Shown: positions 22,494-30,699, numbered from the stretch's first letter. The stretch: 64,000 nt of DNA from Colwellia sp. 75C3 (GCF_002836255.1 NZ_PJAU01000061.1:1-64000); one strand, 5' to 3'. The notes: a model not told the origin generated them from the sequence alone. Program-made: numbers and translations.

Positions 22494-23027
22494 ATGAAAC
22501 GTAGGCAGTTTATTAAAGCTTCATTGGCGAGTGGGGCTGCTTTTATAGGAATAGGTGTTGGAACATTTCAGTTCATTGAGGAGGGCAGCAAAGATAGCCT
22601 GACGATCGAATTTGCGTTAAATAAACTGAATGCGCTATCTAATGAAAGCATTCAAAATTTGGGAGAATGGAATCCCCATCAAATATTTACACATTGTGCA
22701 CAAAGTATAGAGTTTTCAATGTCTCAATTTCCGGAACATAAATCGAGTTTTTTTAAAAGCACAGTTGGAAAATTAGCATTCTCAATTTTTTCATCTAAAG
22801 GTAGTATGACTCATGGTTTACATGATCCAATTCCAAGCGCACCAACGCTTACGAAAAGTTTAGATTCAATAATAGCACTAAATCGCTTGATAAAATCATT
22901 GATTGAATTTGATAATTATCAAGGAACTCTAGCCCCACACTTTGCCTATGGTGAACTAACTAAAAATGAATATGAAAAAGCACATTTGATGCATTTATAT
23001 AATCACCTGCAAGAAATAAAGAGCTAA
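22494..23027 (+). CDS. DUF1569 protein with Tat-type signal
   Basis: A 177-residue protein. KRRQFIKASLASGAAFIGIGVGTF is a twin-arginine type export signal, unusual for this family. The rest fits DUF1569 (DinB-like four-helix bundle): LNALSNESIQNLGEWNPHQIFTHCAQSIEFSM, later PHFAYGELTKNEYEKAHLMHLYNHL with the conserved metal-ligand-type His residues. Presumably a periplasmic metal-binding helical protein, function unknown. AAGGAAT precedes ATG 22494. Confidence 0.78.
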   Translation: MKRRQFIKASLASGAAFIGIGVGTFQFIEEGSKDSLTIEFALNKLNALSNESIQNLGEWNPHQIFTHCAQSIEFSMSQFPEHKSSFFKSTVGKLAFSIFSSKGSMTHGLHDPIPSAPTLTKSLDSIIALNRLIKSLIEFDNYQGTLAPHFAYGELTKNEYEKAHLMHLYNHLQEIKS

Positions 23028-23103
23028 CAAGGCATTCACGGACAAGTAATAGCTTGCTTCATAATTAGGCTAAGCATTTTATACCCGTTATTGGGCGTTA
23101 TAT
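23022..23103 (+). repeat. attC site 38 (short loop)
   Basis: AGCTAAC at 23022, arms TAGCTTGCT and TTAGGCTAAGC, core GTTATAT at 23097. Confidence 0.75.
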
Positions 23104-23126
23104 GTTATTAATTTGTTTATTGCCTT

Positions 23127-23340
23127 AAAGGTGAGGTTATAAATGAACTCAAAGATGGTACTCAATTAATTCTGAGCGAAGGCATGTCATATATTGTCTC
23201 AGATGACTTGAGTTCTCATCGTTAAATTACCAATGAGGGCGTGCAACTATTAATAATGGATGGCGACTTCTTGAAATTAAAACATAACGAACCATTCAAC
23301 AAGACAAATAAACGTTGGCCATGGGTGTCAGACTTGTTTT
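23127..23340 (+). pseudogene. DHCW-motif cupin remnant
   Basis: The frame reads KGEVINELKDGTQLILSEGM, then SYIVSDDLSSHR, a TAA at 23223, and ITNEGVQLLIMDGDFL. This is the second half of a DHCW-motif cupin protein (KGELvteLkDGrkftL, GMSYqvsDd..HRS). The codon after HR, usually Ser, has become a stop, and the N-terminal half with the DHCW motif is missing. The last codons run through an attC fossil (box ACATAAC at 23282, then AACGTTGGCC). Confidence 0.7.
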
Positions 23341-23438
23341 AATTAACACATAGACTATCACTATATTTGAAAGCAGTGATGTAAAAAAATAAACGAGATA
23401 CTTCGAATAACTAAAGAATAGATAACATCCTCTTTATT

Positions 23439-23518
23439 CAGAACAAAATACGGCTGCCTGTTTTTGTTCATCAAGACTTTAATCAATATGTTGTTGCATT
23501 AAAGAGAACCTTATATGG
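23439..23518 (+). repeat. attC remnant
   Basis: Decayed site: CAAAATACGGCTGCCTG resembles the left arm and AACCTTATATG stands where GCGTTATATG is expected. The stretch 23341-23438 before it holds nothing I can identify. Confidence 0.5.
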
Positions 23519-23532
23519 CACATGGAAGCGGT

Positions 23533-23898
23533 ATGGATTACGATCAATTTAATAAGTTTTGCGGTTCATTGGCTGCAACAACATATATCGTTCAATGGGG
23601 TAATTCACACGTTTGGAAAATTGGCGGAAAAGTTTTTGCTGTTGGTGGTTGGAGCGAAAATAAGAAACCCGCTTTTGTTTTTAAAACATCAGATGTAAAT
23701 TATGGTTTTTTAAAAGAATCTCAAGGGTACAAGCCAGCGCCATATTTTGCTAATCGGGGTATGAAGTGGATACAGTTATTTGATAGTGTAAAAGGGAAGG
23801 ATGATGATTTAATATATTATCTTACAGAATCTTATCGTATAGTTTCACTTGGTTTGACTAAAGTAAAACAAAAAGAACTTGGGTTAAATCAGCGTTAA
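23533..23898 (+). CDS. MmcQ/YjbR family protein
   Basis: A 121-residue protein of the MmcQ/YjbR (double wing) family: MDYDQFNKFCGSLAATTYIVQWGNSHVWKIGGKVFAVGG, KPAFVFKTSDVNYGFLKES, and a helical end YYLTESYRIVSLGLTKVKQKELGL. The fold resembles DNA-binding or MutT-like wings; role unknown. ATG 23533 is preferred to 23515 because the domain starts there and GGAAG lies just upstream. Confidence 0.85.
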   Translation: MDYDQFNKFCGSLAATTYIVQWGNSHVWKIGGKVFAVGGWSENKKPAFVFKTSDVNYGFLKESQGYKPAPYFANRGMKWIQLFDSVKGKDDDLIYYLTESYRIVSLGLTKVKQKELGLNQR

Positions 23899-23910
23899 CT
23901 GATAAAAGTG

Positions 23911-23995
23911 ATATAACAAGAAGTTAACGCATGACAAATTCCCACGATGTTTGGCAGTTAGTAGTTTTAGTGATAATTTTTTAATCATATAAGGA
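23911..23995 (+). repeat. attC site 41, mostly lost
   Basis: ATATAAC at 23911 and AAGAAGTTAACGC are typical. The arms have decayed (TTTGGCAGTTAG, TAGTTTTAG) and there is no GCGTTA core. Confidence 0.5.
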
Positions 23996-24004
23996 TATAA
24001 TTTT

Positions 24005-24196
24005 ATGAATGATACAATACGTGGAATAATACTATTTTTTCTAATATCAGCCGCGATTACTTGTTATGTTTATAGTAATTCAACGGGTCTTTGGAGTTTT
24101 ATTATTATTGGTGGCGTTTTTGAAATTGCATTTTGGTTTGGTCTTTTTTCTGGAGATGATTCAAACTCAAACTCAAACTCAAACTCAAGCACATAA
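24005..24196 (+). CDS. Small membrane protein with Ser-Asn repeat tail
   Basis: A 63-residue protein with two membrane spans (IILFFLISAAITCYVY and FIIIGGVFEIAFWFGLF) and a hydrophilic tail DDSNSNSNSNSST encoded by a hexanucleotide repeat. AAGGATAT precedes ATG 24005. Family unknown. The stop lies in the attC 42 box. Confidence 0.65.
   Translation: MNDTIRGIILFFLISAAITCYVYSNSTGLWSFIIIGGVFEIAFWFGLFSGDDSNSNSNSNSST
24161..24190 (+). repeat. Tandem repeat, hexanucleotide TCAAAC
   Basis: Four copies of TCAAAC plus one TCAAGC. The copies are in frame with the gene and encode Ser-Asn. Unit length six keeps the frame when copy number changes. Confidence 0.9.
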
Positions 24197-24298
24197 CGAT
24201 ACGACTATTAAGTTACTTAAATGGACATAAACAGCTGGCTGTGCTCGGTATATCGCTGATAGAACCAGCTATTTTAAAGGCTTAGTAAAGCGTTAGCA
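24191..24298 (+). repeat. attC site 42
   Basis: ACATAAC at 24191, arms CAGCTGGCTG and AACCAGCTA, core GTTAGCA at 24292. Last site with all parts recognisable in the compact array. Confidence 0.8.
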
Positions 24299-24313
24299 GT
24301 ACAAAGGGATGTA

Positions 24314-24559
24314 ATGAAATTAGAATTAATCTGTACGTTAAGTATTGCTTTATCATTCACTTTAAGTGGGTGTTCTCCTGAAAAAACGCCTAAATTTGCT
24401 CAGCTTGATAATGAAACGTCAGATTTTTGTTCAAAATTTAATGACGAAAATGAATCGGGTAAGCAAATTACCGTTACTAACTACACAATTAAAGCAGTAG
24501 AAATTGATAGTAATGGTAACAAAATTGAAACAAACAAGATTGTAGACTGCGGAGCATAA
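24314..24559 (+). CDS. Small lipoprotein
   Basis: An 81-residue predicted lipoprotein with lipobox LSGC (Cys 20) and a short mature domain ending IVDCGA, with two further Cys. No family recognised. GGGATG precedes ATG 24314. The expected attC after it is reduced to GCATAATATTG. Confidence 0.7.
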   Translation: MKLELICTLSIALSFTLSGCSPEKTPKFAQLDNETSDFCSKFNDENESGKQITVTNYTIKAVEIDSNGNKIETNKIVDCGA

Positions 24560-24597
24560 TATTGATAAAGGCATTATTAATATTGGAGAAGGTATAG

Positions 24598-25059
24598 TTG
24601 AGTAGTTATCAATTTAAAAAACATTATTATATTCGTGGATTAAGTGAACCTCTATTATGTCTTTTCTTATGTATTCCATTTTGGATTTTTAAAGACAGTA
24701 TTCCTGACCATCTCTGGGGGAAAGCATTTTTTCTTATAGCAGGTATACCGTTTCTATTGATTTGGCTAGCTGATCGTATTTATAAGGTAATTAAACATCC
24801 CAATTTATTTGTATTTGATTTAACTTCAAACAGTTTAACTATTGATAATGCCAATTACGCTTTTGATGATTTAAACTACTTTTACATTTCAGAAAAAGAA
24901 GGTGCTTTTACAATGGAATTTTCGTTTCCTAGCCCTAAAACATTTGAAGCTGGATATAACCTTAAAACACTTGCTGTTTATAAAATTGACTCATCACTTG
25001 AGGAGTTTAATGATTCAATACGCAACATGAAACATATAAAAACGTATTCATCCGATTAA
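24598..25059 (+). CDS. Two-helix membrane protein
   Basis: A 153-residue protein: membrane spans at about 15-30 (EPLLCLFLCIPFWIF) and 40-60 (AFFLIAGIPFLLIWLA), then a soluble C-terminal domain of about 90 residues with a strand pattern (LFVFDLTSNSLTIDNANYAFDDLNYFYISEKEG), like small PH-like membrane proteins. TTG 24598 follows GGAGAAGG. Family not recognised. Confidence 0.65.
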   Translation: MSSYQFKKHYYIRGLSEPLLCLFLCIPFWIFKDSIPDHLWGKAFFLIAGIPFLLIWLADRIYKVIKHPNLFVFDLTSNSLTIDNANYAFDDLNYFYISEKEGAFTMEFSFPSPKTFEAGYNLKTLAVYKIDSSLEEFNDSIRNMKHIKTYSSD

Positions 25060-25218
25060 AAAATTGCTTACTAATCAATAAAATTGAGACGCAAAAGTTG
25101 TACCTAGGCGTGGGCAAATTGGTGATATAAGTTTATTAAGACACACAGCACAATTAGCTCTAGGCGACCAAGGTCTCTAATAAACGGCTAAATAAGAACA
25201 AATGCTTTTACACCACTG

Positions 25219-25266
25219 AACGGACACCAAAATCTAACTAAAGATGAGGTGTTCTAAGCCAAACTC
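25219..25266 (+). mobile_element. IS left-end fragment
   Basis: From 25219 about 35 bases match the IS left end at 10914 onwards (CGGACACCAAAATC, then AAGATGAGGTGT), after which the copy diverges. No transposase follows. It marks a former insertion or a deletion end. Confidence 0.8.
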
Positions 25267-25275
25267 AACGATATG

Positions 25276-25947
25276 TTATTCTTTATCGCGGTAAGCATTA
25301 ATTATATACTCAACACTGGCAGCACTGCCTTGTTGAACTCGGTTATAGTGATTGAGTGTTCTTTCTAAATATTGTTTAACTACGTTTGCTTGTTTAGCTG
25401 TAATTGATTGCCAAATGTCATCACCAACAGCGCTGATGGGGCTATTTTTATTACTTATCGATGAAACCAAAATGATTTCATAGAAACGTCGATTATCCTC
25501 AACTAAAACTTCTTTCTGTAAACTAAAATCTAATGTTATGAGTTGTTGGCGTAATTCAAATTGGTTGTTTACGGGGCACAGTAAAAAATCTATGTTTACG
25601 TTAGGGTGGCTCTGATGAATATCATTGATAAATTGCCTCATCAAATCCCCACCAACCCCAGCAATGATAACTAGGTGCGATCCCTCATAATGTTGCAATG
25701 GTAATGTCGAGACATCAATACAGTGTGTTTTCCACGCTGATACTGAATTTGGATAAAATCGCTGTAATTTACTTTCTACCTGTGACATGAGATCAGGTAC
25801 GATATCAACAAAATGTATATTTTGAGCTGCTTGTTTAGACAGTAAGCTTGATCCCAGAAAACCGTGATCGCAGCAACAGTCCCATATGTGGGTATAATCT
25901 GATGTTACCATTTGCTCAATATGCTGTAATCTTTTACTGAGTTTCAA
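25276..25947 (-). CDS. tRNA adenine-N1 methyltransferase, TrmK-like
   Basis: A 223-residue Rossmann SAM-dependent methyltransferase of the TrmK/COG2384 group. LSKRLQHIEQMV opens the protein as in the family; motif I is DCCCDHGFLG (DIGTDHAYLP in Bacillus TrmK). VIIAGVGGDLMRQFI is the motif IV region, and LLCPVNNQFELRQQL follows. Family members methylate N1 of A22 in tRNA. It is on the minus strand just past the IS fragment; its reversed direction and core-type function mark a break in the cassette array. Confidence 0.8.
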   Translation of the reverse strand: MKLSKRLQHIEQMVTSDYTHIWDCCCDHGFLGSSLLSKQAAQNIHFVDIVPDLMSQVESKLQRFYPNSVSAWKTHCIDVSTLPLQHYEGSHLVIIAGVGGDLMRQFINDIHQSHPNVNIDFLLCPVNNQFELRQQLITLDFSLQKEVLVEDNRRFYEIILVSSISNKNSPISAVGDDIWQSITAKQANVVKQYLERTLNHYNRVQQGSAASVEYIINAYRDKE

Positions 25948-26209
25948 TGAAATAGCCTATCTTACGATTTAAAATCACAGCATTGTAATGCTTTTTTTTC
26001 TTTTTGCGAAGTTGTCAGCCAATAACTTAATAAATAAGGTGTTAGTTTACTTGTTAAAACTTTATATGTTTTTCTGTACGACAAACGGGTCTTATACTTA
26101 ACCGCTCATAAATTGTAACAACTTTAATAGTTTACTGTTTGTGTATCAAATAGTGTTTCCATATCATGGTTACCTATCAATTAAACTCAAACATATTCGA
26201 GAGATAAAA

Positions 26210-26668
26210 ATGAATAAAATAAAACTACTTTCTATAACTGTTGCGATCTTTTCCTTTTTCCTTTCAACGGTTAGTCATGCAGAATCTGTAACAGGTAAAG
26301 AATACCAAGCAGTAGTTGAAACGGCTTACAATTATTTTAATGGTGTTGCAAACGCAGACCAAAAGCTTATTTCAAAAGCCTTTGATTTTGAGTTTGGTGA
26401 TGTAAAAATGATCACTGTTAACAAAGACACTGGAAAAGAGACCATTAGAACTGTGCCACTAAAAGAGTTTGCGGGATACTTCAAAAAAGCAACGAATGAT
26501 ATATGGGAAGCGAAGGTTCTGTCTGTTGATATAGTTGATGATAAAATGGCTATGGTGAAACTTAATTTTGAAACACCCAAAACCCATTACATTGACTACC
26601 TAGTAATGTATAAGCGTGAAAATGAATGGCGTATTGTCAATAAAACGTTTATTGCACAGAAAAAATAA
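26210..26668 (+). CDS. Exported NTF2-like (lumazine-binding-like) protein
   Basis: A 152-residue protein with a signal peptide (IKLLSITVAIFSFFLSTVSHA) and an NTF2-like domain: YQAVVETAYNYFNGVANADQKLISKAFDFEFGDVKMI, PLKEFAGYF, and VMYKRENEWRIVNKTFI. Similar to the putative lumazine-binding family (PF12893); ligand unknown. ATG 26210 with GAGA upstream gives a clean signal peptide; the frame is open to 26141. Confidence 0.78.
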   Translation: MNKIKLLSITVAIFSFFLSTVSHAESVTGKEYQAVVETAYNYFNGVANADQKLISKAFDFEFGDVKMITVNKDTGKETIRTVPLKEFAGYFKKATNDIWEAKVLSVDIVDDKMAMVKLNFETPKTHYIDYLVMYKRENEWRIVNKTFIAQKK

Positions 26669-26683
26669 TAGCTTAACTCTATT

Positions 26684-26773
26684 AATAACAATGGTCGGCG
26701 GGGTAAATAAAACTGACTGTGCTATCTAGCCCAGCTTTTGGCTAAATGATAACAGCCCATTAAATTGGGCATA
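26684..26773 (+). repeat. attC remnant
   Basis: AATAACAATGGTCGGCGG, then AACTGACTGTG, CAGCTTTTGGC and CCCATTAAATTGGGCATAG keep the order of attC parts but not the pairing or core. Confidence 0.45.
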
Positions 26774-26789
26774 GTGAGCAAATAACGTT

Positions 26790-27338
26790 ATGAGCATAAT
26801 TATCGTTTCTGATGTTTTTGGTATTACGCCAGCATTATTAACACTAAAGCATGAACTGGGAGCCACTATTGTTATTGACCCATACCAAGGGAAAAACATG
26901 GGTTTTACTAATGAAGCTGAGGCGTATTCTTATTTTGTTACCTCGGTAGGGTTAGATAGTTACGTTGCAGAAGTATTAAAAGTTTTAACCGGTATTGACT
27001 GTCAAACAACGCTCATTGGTTTTAGTGTTGGCGCTTCTGCTATTTGGAAGGCCTCTGAAAGCAATGAAAAAAATATGATTAAAGATGCTGTTTGTTTTTA
27101 TGGCTCACAAATTAGAAATTTCACCCAAATAGCGCCATGTTTTAATATCAAGTTAGTATTCCCTAAAAGTGAGGCTCACTTCGATGTTGTTGAGTTGATG
27201 GAAAAGCTTAAAAACAAGCCAAATGTTAAAATAACACAGGTTGATTATTTGCACGGTTTTATGAATTTTCACTCTACTAATTTTGATCGTGTTGGGTATA
27301 AGGATTCTGTTGATTTATTGCAGTCAACGTTAGTCTGA
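26790..27338 (+). CDS. Dienelactone hydrolase-like alpha/beta hydrolase
   Basis: A 182-residue small hydrolase of the dienelactone hydrolase type: IIIVSDVFGITPALLTL, DPYQGKNMGF, the nucleophile elbow LIGFSVGASAIW (Ser in place of the usual Cys), FYGSQIRNF, and a His in DYLHGFMNFHS. Cytosolic. Substrate unknown. The acidic residue of the triad is not obvious. Confidence 0.78.
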   Translation: MSIIIVSDVFGITPALLTLKHELGATIVIDPYQGKNMGFTNEAEAYSYFVTSVGLDSYVAEVLKVLTGIDCQTTLIGFSVGASAIWKASESNEKNMIKDAVCFYGSQIRNFTQIAPCFNIKLVFPKSEAHFDVVELMEKLKNKPNVKITQVDYLHGFMNFHSTNFDRVGYKDSVDLLQSTLV

Positions 27339-27464
27339 TCTGTTGTTATTTGTTAGCTTTTAATAACAAGAGGTTAAATAATGATTGGTTATATGTTCAA
27401 CCTTGCTTAAGCGTTTATTATACATGTGAGTGAATTGCTCAAATACAGGAGTATTAAGTAAATT

Positions 27465-27875
27465 ATGAATAAGAAAATTAGCGGAAGTTGTTTATGTGGC
27501 AAGGTATCTAGCACTGTCGAAGGTCCCTTTAAGAAATTTTATCAATGTTATTGTGACCGATGTCAGAAGAAAACAGGCTCTGCTTTTGCTTCTCTCATGT
27601 TTACTACACCAGATAAAATTGAGTGGCACTCTGGCAAAGACTTAATTAAGCGATTTGATTTACCTGAAGCCATCCGATTTAGTAATGCCTTTTGTACTGA
27701 TTGTGGCTCGCAAGTTCCCTATATTAGTGGAGACGGAGCCTTTTTGATTGTTCCTGCTGGCTATATTTCAGGTGATCCCGATATTAGACCATCGGCCAAT
27801 ATTTTCTGGGATGAACGACCTTGCTGGTTTGATGAAGGTAAATCTGCAGATACTTTTAAAAGCTATCCTGAATAA
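27465..27875 (+). CDS. GFA family (CENP-V/glutathione-dependent formaldehyde-activating-like) protein
   Basis: A 136-residue zinc protein: GSCLCGKVSSTVEGPF, QCYCDRCQKKTGSAFASLMF, and FCTDCGSQVPY give the seven Cys of the GFA fold. The name comes from Gfa of Paracoccus; most relatives have unknown substrates. It ends 5 bases before the next gene, so the two are probably cotranscribed. Confidence 0.87.
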   Translation: MNKKISGSCLCGKVSSTVEGPFKKFYQCYCDRCQKKTGSAFASLMFTTPDKIEWHSGKDLIKRFDLPEAIRFSNAFCTDCGSQVPYISGDGAFLIVPAGYISGDPDIRPSANIFWDERPCWFDEGKSADTFKSYPE

Positions 27876-27880
27876 GTCAT

Positions 27881-28321
27881 ATGAAACATGTAACCCTATT
27901 ATTAATAATAATTTTCACCCTGATCCCGCTTACTCAAGCGAAAGAAATATATAAGTGGGTAGATGAAAATGGGAAAGTACACTTTGGTGATAAAAAACCT
28001 GAAGCCCTCGACGTCGAAGCAATTGATATCAATGTAATAAATTCGATTAAGCGTGTTTCGTACGAAAGTTCCAACATTAATATTGGTAGACAAGTCATCA
28101 TATATACAACTAATTGGTGCGGATACTGTAAAAAGGCGAAACAATACTTCAAAGAAAACGCTATTCGTTATACTGAAATGAATATAGAAAAAAGTAAAAC
28201 AGCTAAACTGCAATATGACAAGTTAGGGGGGAAGGGGGTACCTGTTATATTACTCGGTGATAAAAGAATGAGTGGTTTTAGCGAAGCGGGTTTTGAGCGT
28301 TTTTATAGCAGGACAAACTAA
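27881..28321 (+). CDS. DUF4124-glutaredoxin fusion protein
   Basis: A 146-residue exported protein. Signal peptide (LLLIIIFTLIPLTQA), DUF4124 at about 21-50 (EIYKWVDENGKVHFGDKKP), then a glutaredoxin domain at about 68-146 with active site NWCGYCKKA, GGKGVPVILLG (cis-Pro loop) and FSEAGFERF. Presumably a periplasmic thiol-disulphide protein. Starts just after the GFA gene. Confidence 0.87.
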   Translation: MKHVTLLLIIIFTLIPLTQAKEIYKWVDENGKVHFGDKKPEALDVEAIDINVINSIKRVSYESSNINIGRQVIIYTTNWCGYCKKAKQYFKENAIRYTEMNIEKSKTAKLQYDKLGGKGVPVILLGDKRMSGFSEAGFERFYSRTN

Positions 28322-28410
28322 TCAAAAAACGAGTGTGTTAAGTCATTGGCTTGTGCTTTTATTTGTGTGATTGTAGGTCATTATTTTATTCTTTCAACCG
28401 GTTTATTTAT

Positions 28411-29241
28411 ATGATGCTCAAAGACAGATACCTCGTTACTTCACTGATCATTTGGTTTGTTGCCACAATGGAATCTATTGGTGGTCTATACGGTTTTTGG
28501 TCTATTACAGGAGAAGAACATTCAGTTATTTTGTTGATTGAATCGATAGTTCTCATTGCGCTTATGGTAAATTGTTATGCCATAAAAAACTGGGTTTATC
28601 GTCATTCTGCAGAATCATCACACCGATTATTAGCCTGGATAACCCTTATTGCCTTGGCTTTGTGTCTCTGTGGTGACGTTGTTAATTTTAATTTACCGCT
28701 TACGTACTACCGATATGGCGGTATTGTAAAGCATGATTACCTTGCTGACTCAGTACTGTTTTTTGCTCCCGGTTATACTTTATTTTTGGTGGTTGCTTGC
28801 TCAATTGCACTGGCCAATGGACTTAAACCGAAAACACTCATTACTTCGCTAGCAATAGCCGCCTTAGTTGGTCTTGTTTCATTTTTTTCTATGCACCTAA
28901 CAGGCACAGGCGCGCACGTTACCATTGTGACCGGTATCTATGCCGTTCTCATCACACTTGTAGGTATGAGTGGCATTATTTTATTTGTGTCGCTGCGTAA
29001 ATCTTACCTAAGGTTTTATGTGTGGTTTGTCGCAGGTGGCCTTGTTTTAGCTGCCGTAGCTGATGGTGTTATTGGCCAATTTTGGATCTACGGGAACAAC
29101 GGAGAAGGGTTCTATCCCACTGCAAAATATGTAAATTGGTCATTATATATTGGTTCACAGTGTCTGGTCATTCATCTTGCACGAATCTCTGTTTGGCATG
29201 AAAATGGCGCGTATAAGCCTGTTACTAAAAAAACGGTCTAA
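28411..29241 (+). CDS. Polytopic membrane protein
   Basis: A 276-residue protein with about eight membrane helices. Segments such as ALALCLCGDVVNFN, DSVLFFAPGYTLFLVVACSIALANG and SQCLVIHLARISVW recall lysoplasmalogenase-like (YhhN) membrane proteins, but the match is loose and I do not assign it. ATG 28411 or 28414 is preferred since the upstream stretch is polar and lacks a ribosome binding site. Confidence 0.6.
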   Translation: MMLKDRYLVTSLIIWFVATMESIGGLYGFWSITGEEHSVILLIESIVLIALMVNCYAIKNWVYRHSAESSHRLLAWITLIALALCLCGDVVNFNLPLTYYRYGGIVKHDYLADSVLFFAPGYTLFLVVACSIALANGLKPKTLITSLAIAALVGLVSFFSMHLTGTGAHVTIVTGIYAVLITLVGMSGIILFVSLRKSYLRFYVWFVAGGLVLAAVADGVIGQFWIYGNNGEGFYPTAKYVNWSLYIGSQCLVIHLARISVWHENGAYKPVTKKTV

Positions 29242-29336
29242 CCAGCTTCTTCGGTTAATGTGGCTATAACAGCTTCTAAAAATGATTTGTAATGAAAGTA
29301 GCTTGTGAAACAAAGAGATTAACTACTCATAAAATT

Positions 29337-29418
29337 ATCCAATATAAAATTCTGTTGGCTGTTACCCTCTGTTCAACAGTATAACTCGCGATATTTAGCC
29401 GGTTAATATGGCTTTATG
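29337..29418 (+). repeat. attC remnant
   Basis: CTGTTGGCTGT, GTTCAACAG, ATATTTAGCCGGTTAATATGG and CTTTATG follow attC order. It lies in the 320-bp gap 29242-29560, where I see nothing else. Confidence 0.45.
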
Positions 29419-29560
29419 TGTTTGAATAGGGGGTCGATAACGTATTGATCGGTGTGCTTACGTCAAGATGTGTACCGTTGATGTCATGAAGAGCGCAATC
29501 CATGGTAAAATACCGTATTATAAAGGCTTCAATCTTGAAGTTATCTAGAGGAGAGTACAA

Positions 29561-29707
29561 GTGGCTAAGCAAAATTACAGTTTCGAAAAGCGTCAGAAAG
29601 AAATAGCAAAAAAGAAAAAGAAGGAAGAGAAACGTTTGAAAAAATCAGCTGTAGAGGAAAATCCGTCGCAGGACGTTGACCCTATAGCTGAAACGGAAGC
29701 TGAATAA
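29561..29707 (+). CDS. Small highly charged conserved protein
   Basis: A 48-residue protein starting at GTG 29561 with AGAGGAGAG upstream. The first half is a basic helix (AKQNYSFEKRQKEIAKKKKK and on to KRLKK), the second half acidic (DVDPIAETEAE). The KQNYSFEKRQKEIAKKKKKEEK start is a recurring motif of small gammaproteobacterial proteins of unknown function. Cytosolic, possibly nucleic-acid binding. Confidence 0.65.
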   Translation: MAKQNYSFEKRQKEIAKKKKKEEKRLKKSAVEENPSQDVDPIAETEAE

Positions 29708-29734
29708 GTAACAATCGGCGAGAGAAAATACGTT

Positions 29735-29822
29735 AATCAGTAAGGACAAAACAACAGTTGACTGCATTTGCTTCCTCAACAAATTTAGTCAACTCAAACC
29801 TCCCCATAGCAAGTCGTTAGCT
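29735..29822 (+). repeat. attC-like site
   Basis: CAGTAAGGACAAAAC, arms CAGTTGACTG and TTTAGTCAACT pair perfectly, core GTCGTTAGCT at 29814. It is the best-preserved site beyond 24.3 kb, though its left box is weak. Confidence 0.7.
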
Positions 29823-29895
29823 GCTAACCAACATATCATCAGAATGCATAATATTTAGGAGTATTTATGAACTTAAATTTTGAGCTTAGGATTTT

Positions 29896-30392
29896 ATGAA
29901 TAGCACCAAAGTAGTCGCCATTAGTGGCGTATCTGGTGCAGGTAAAACCACTATAGTGAAACAATTAGCCAAAGAATTTAATTGTCCCTTTTTACTTTTT
30001 GATGATCATACAGATAAAGAAACCTATCCTGAGAACATGAAAGCTTGGCTTAAAAGTGGGGCAAATGTTTCTCTTATTTAAAACGCCGAAATTTGTTAAT
30101 TCATTGAAGCAATTACTCTCAAAAAATAGCAGCAGTTATATTTTTATTGAAGAGCCGTTTGGTAAAGAACGCGATGTTATGTCTACCTTAAATAGATTAC
30201 GTTATTTTGTTAGACCAACCGTTGGAATTATGTTTAAGTCGTATTATAACAAGGCACATTGATCACCCAGATTCAGATCCACTAGATTCTATTTCTAGTT
30301 ACTTGGATAAATACGATGATCACTTTAGAGAAATTTATATATCTACAGCAAATCAAGTTAGGAATAACTGTGATTTAAACATTAAACATTAA
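29896..30392 (+). pseudogene. P-loop nucleoside kinase-like protein, two frameshifts
   Basis: Frame 1 encodes VVAISGVSGAGKTTIVKQLAKEFNCP with a perfect Walker A and ends at TAA 30079. Frame 2 continues TPKFVNSLKQLLSKNSSSYIFIEEPFGKERDVMSTL. Frame 3 from about 30195 gives DYVILLDQPLELCLSRIITRHI and on to NNCDLNI. Joined, this is an AAA/adenylylsulfate-kinase-like protein of about 165 residues. The slips are near 30078 and 30195. Sequencing error cannot be excluded. Confidence 0.7.
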
Positions 30393-30474
30393 ACAAGTGA
30401 CTTCAATAAAAATGACAAGTAATATAATTAATAGCTGGTTAAAAAAAAACATAAAAAGGGACTTACCTAAACAC

Positions 30475-30699
30475 ATGAATTCTCAATTAATAGTTTTTAT
30501 AAAAGTAGCATTATTTACCTTAGTGCTAATCTCCTTCTCTGGTTGTAGCAATAAAGAGTTATATGAATCTATTCAGCCGAAACATAATGATAATGAGTGT
30601 AGGAAACTACCCGCTCATGAATATGACGAATGCATAAAGCATGAAACAAAATCATATGAAGAATACAAAAAAGAAAGAGAAGAGGTTATTAACCAATAA
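30475..30699 (+). CDS. Small lipoprotein
   Basis: A 74-residue predicted lipoprotein: MNSQLIVFIKVALFTLVLISFSGC with lipobox FSGC, then a charged helical mature region with a CRKLPAHEYDECIKHE cysteine pair. ATG 30475 is chosen for its clean signal; the frame is open back to 30397. Family not recognised. Confidence 0.65.
   Translation: MNSQLIVFIKVALFTLVLISFSGCSNKELYESIQPKHNDNECRKLPAHEYDECIKHETKSYEEYKKEREEVINQ

Noticed and set aside
277-24298. CRISPR array
   Set aside because: The repeats are 85-105 bp imperfect hairpins separated by genes of variable length, matching attC sites, not short exact repeats with uniform spacers.
277-24298. attC hairpins as rho-independent terminators
   Set aside because: The arms are AT-rich with mismatches and a large loop, and no consistent T-run follows the stem.
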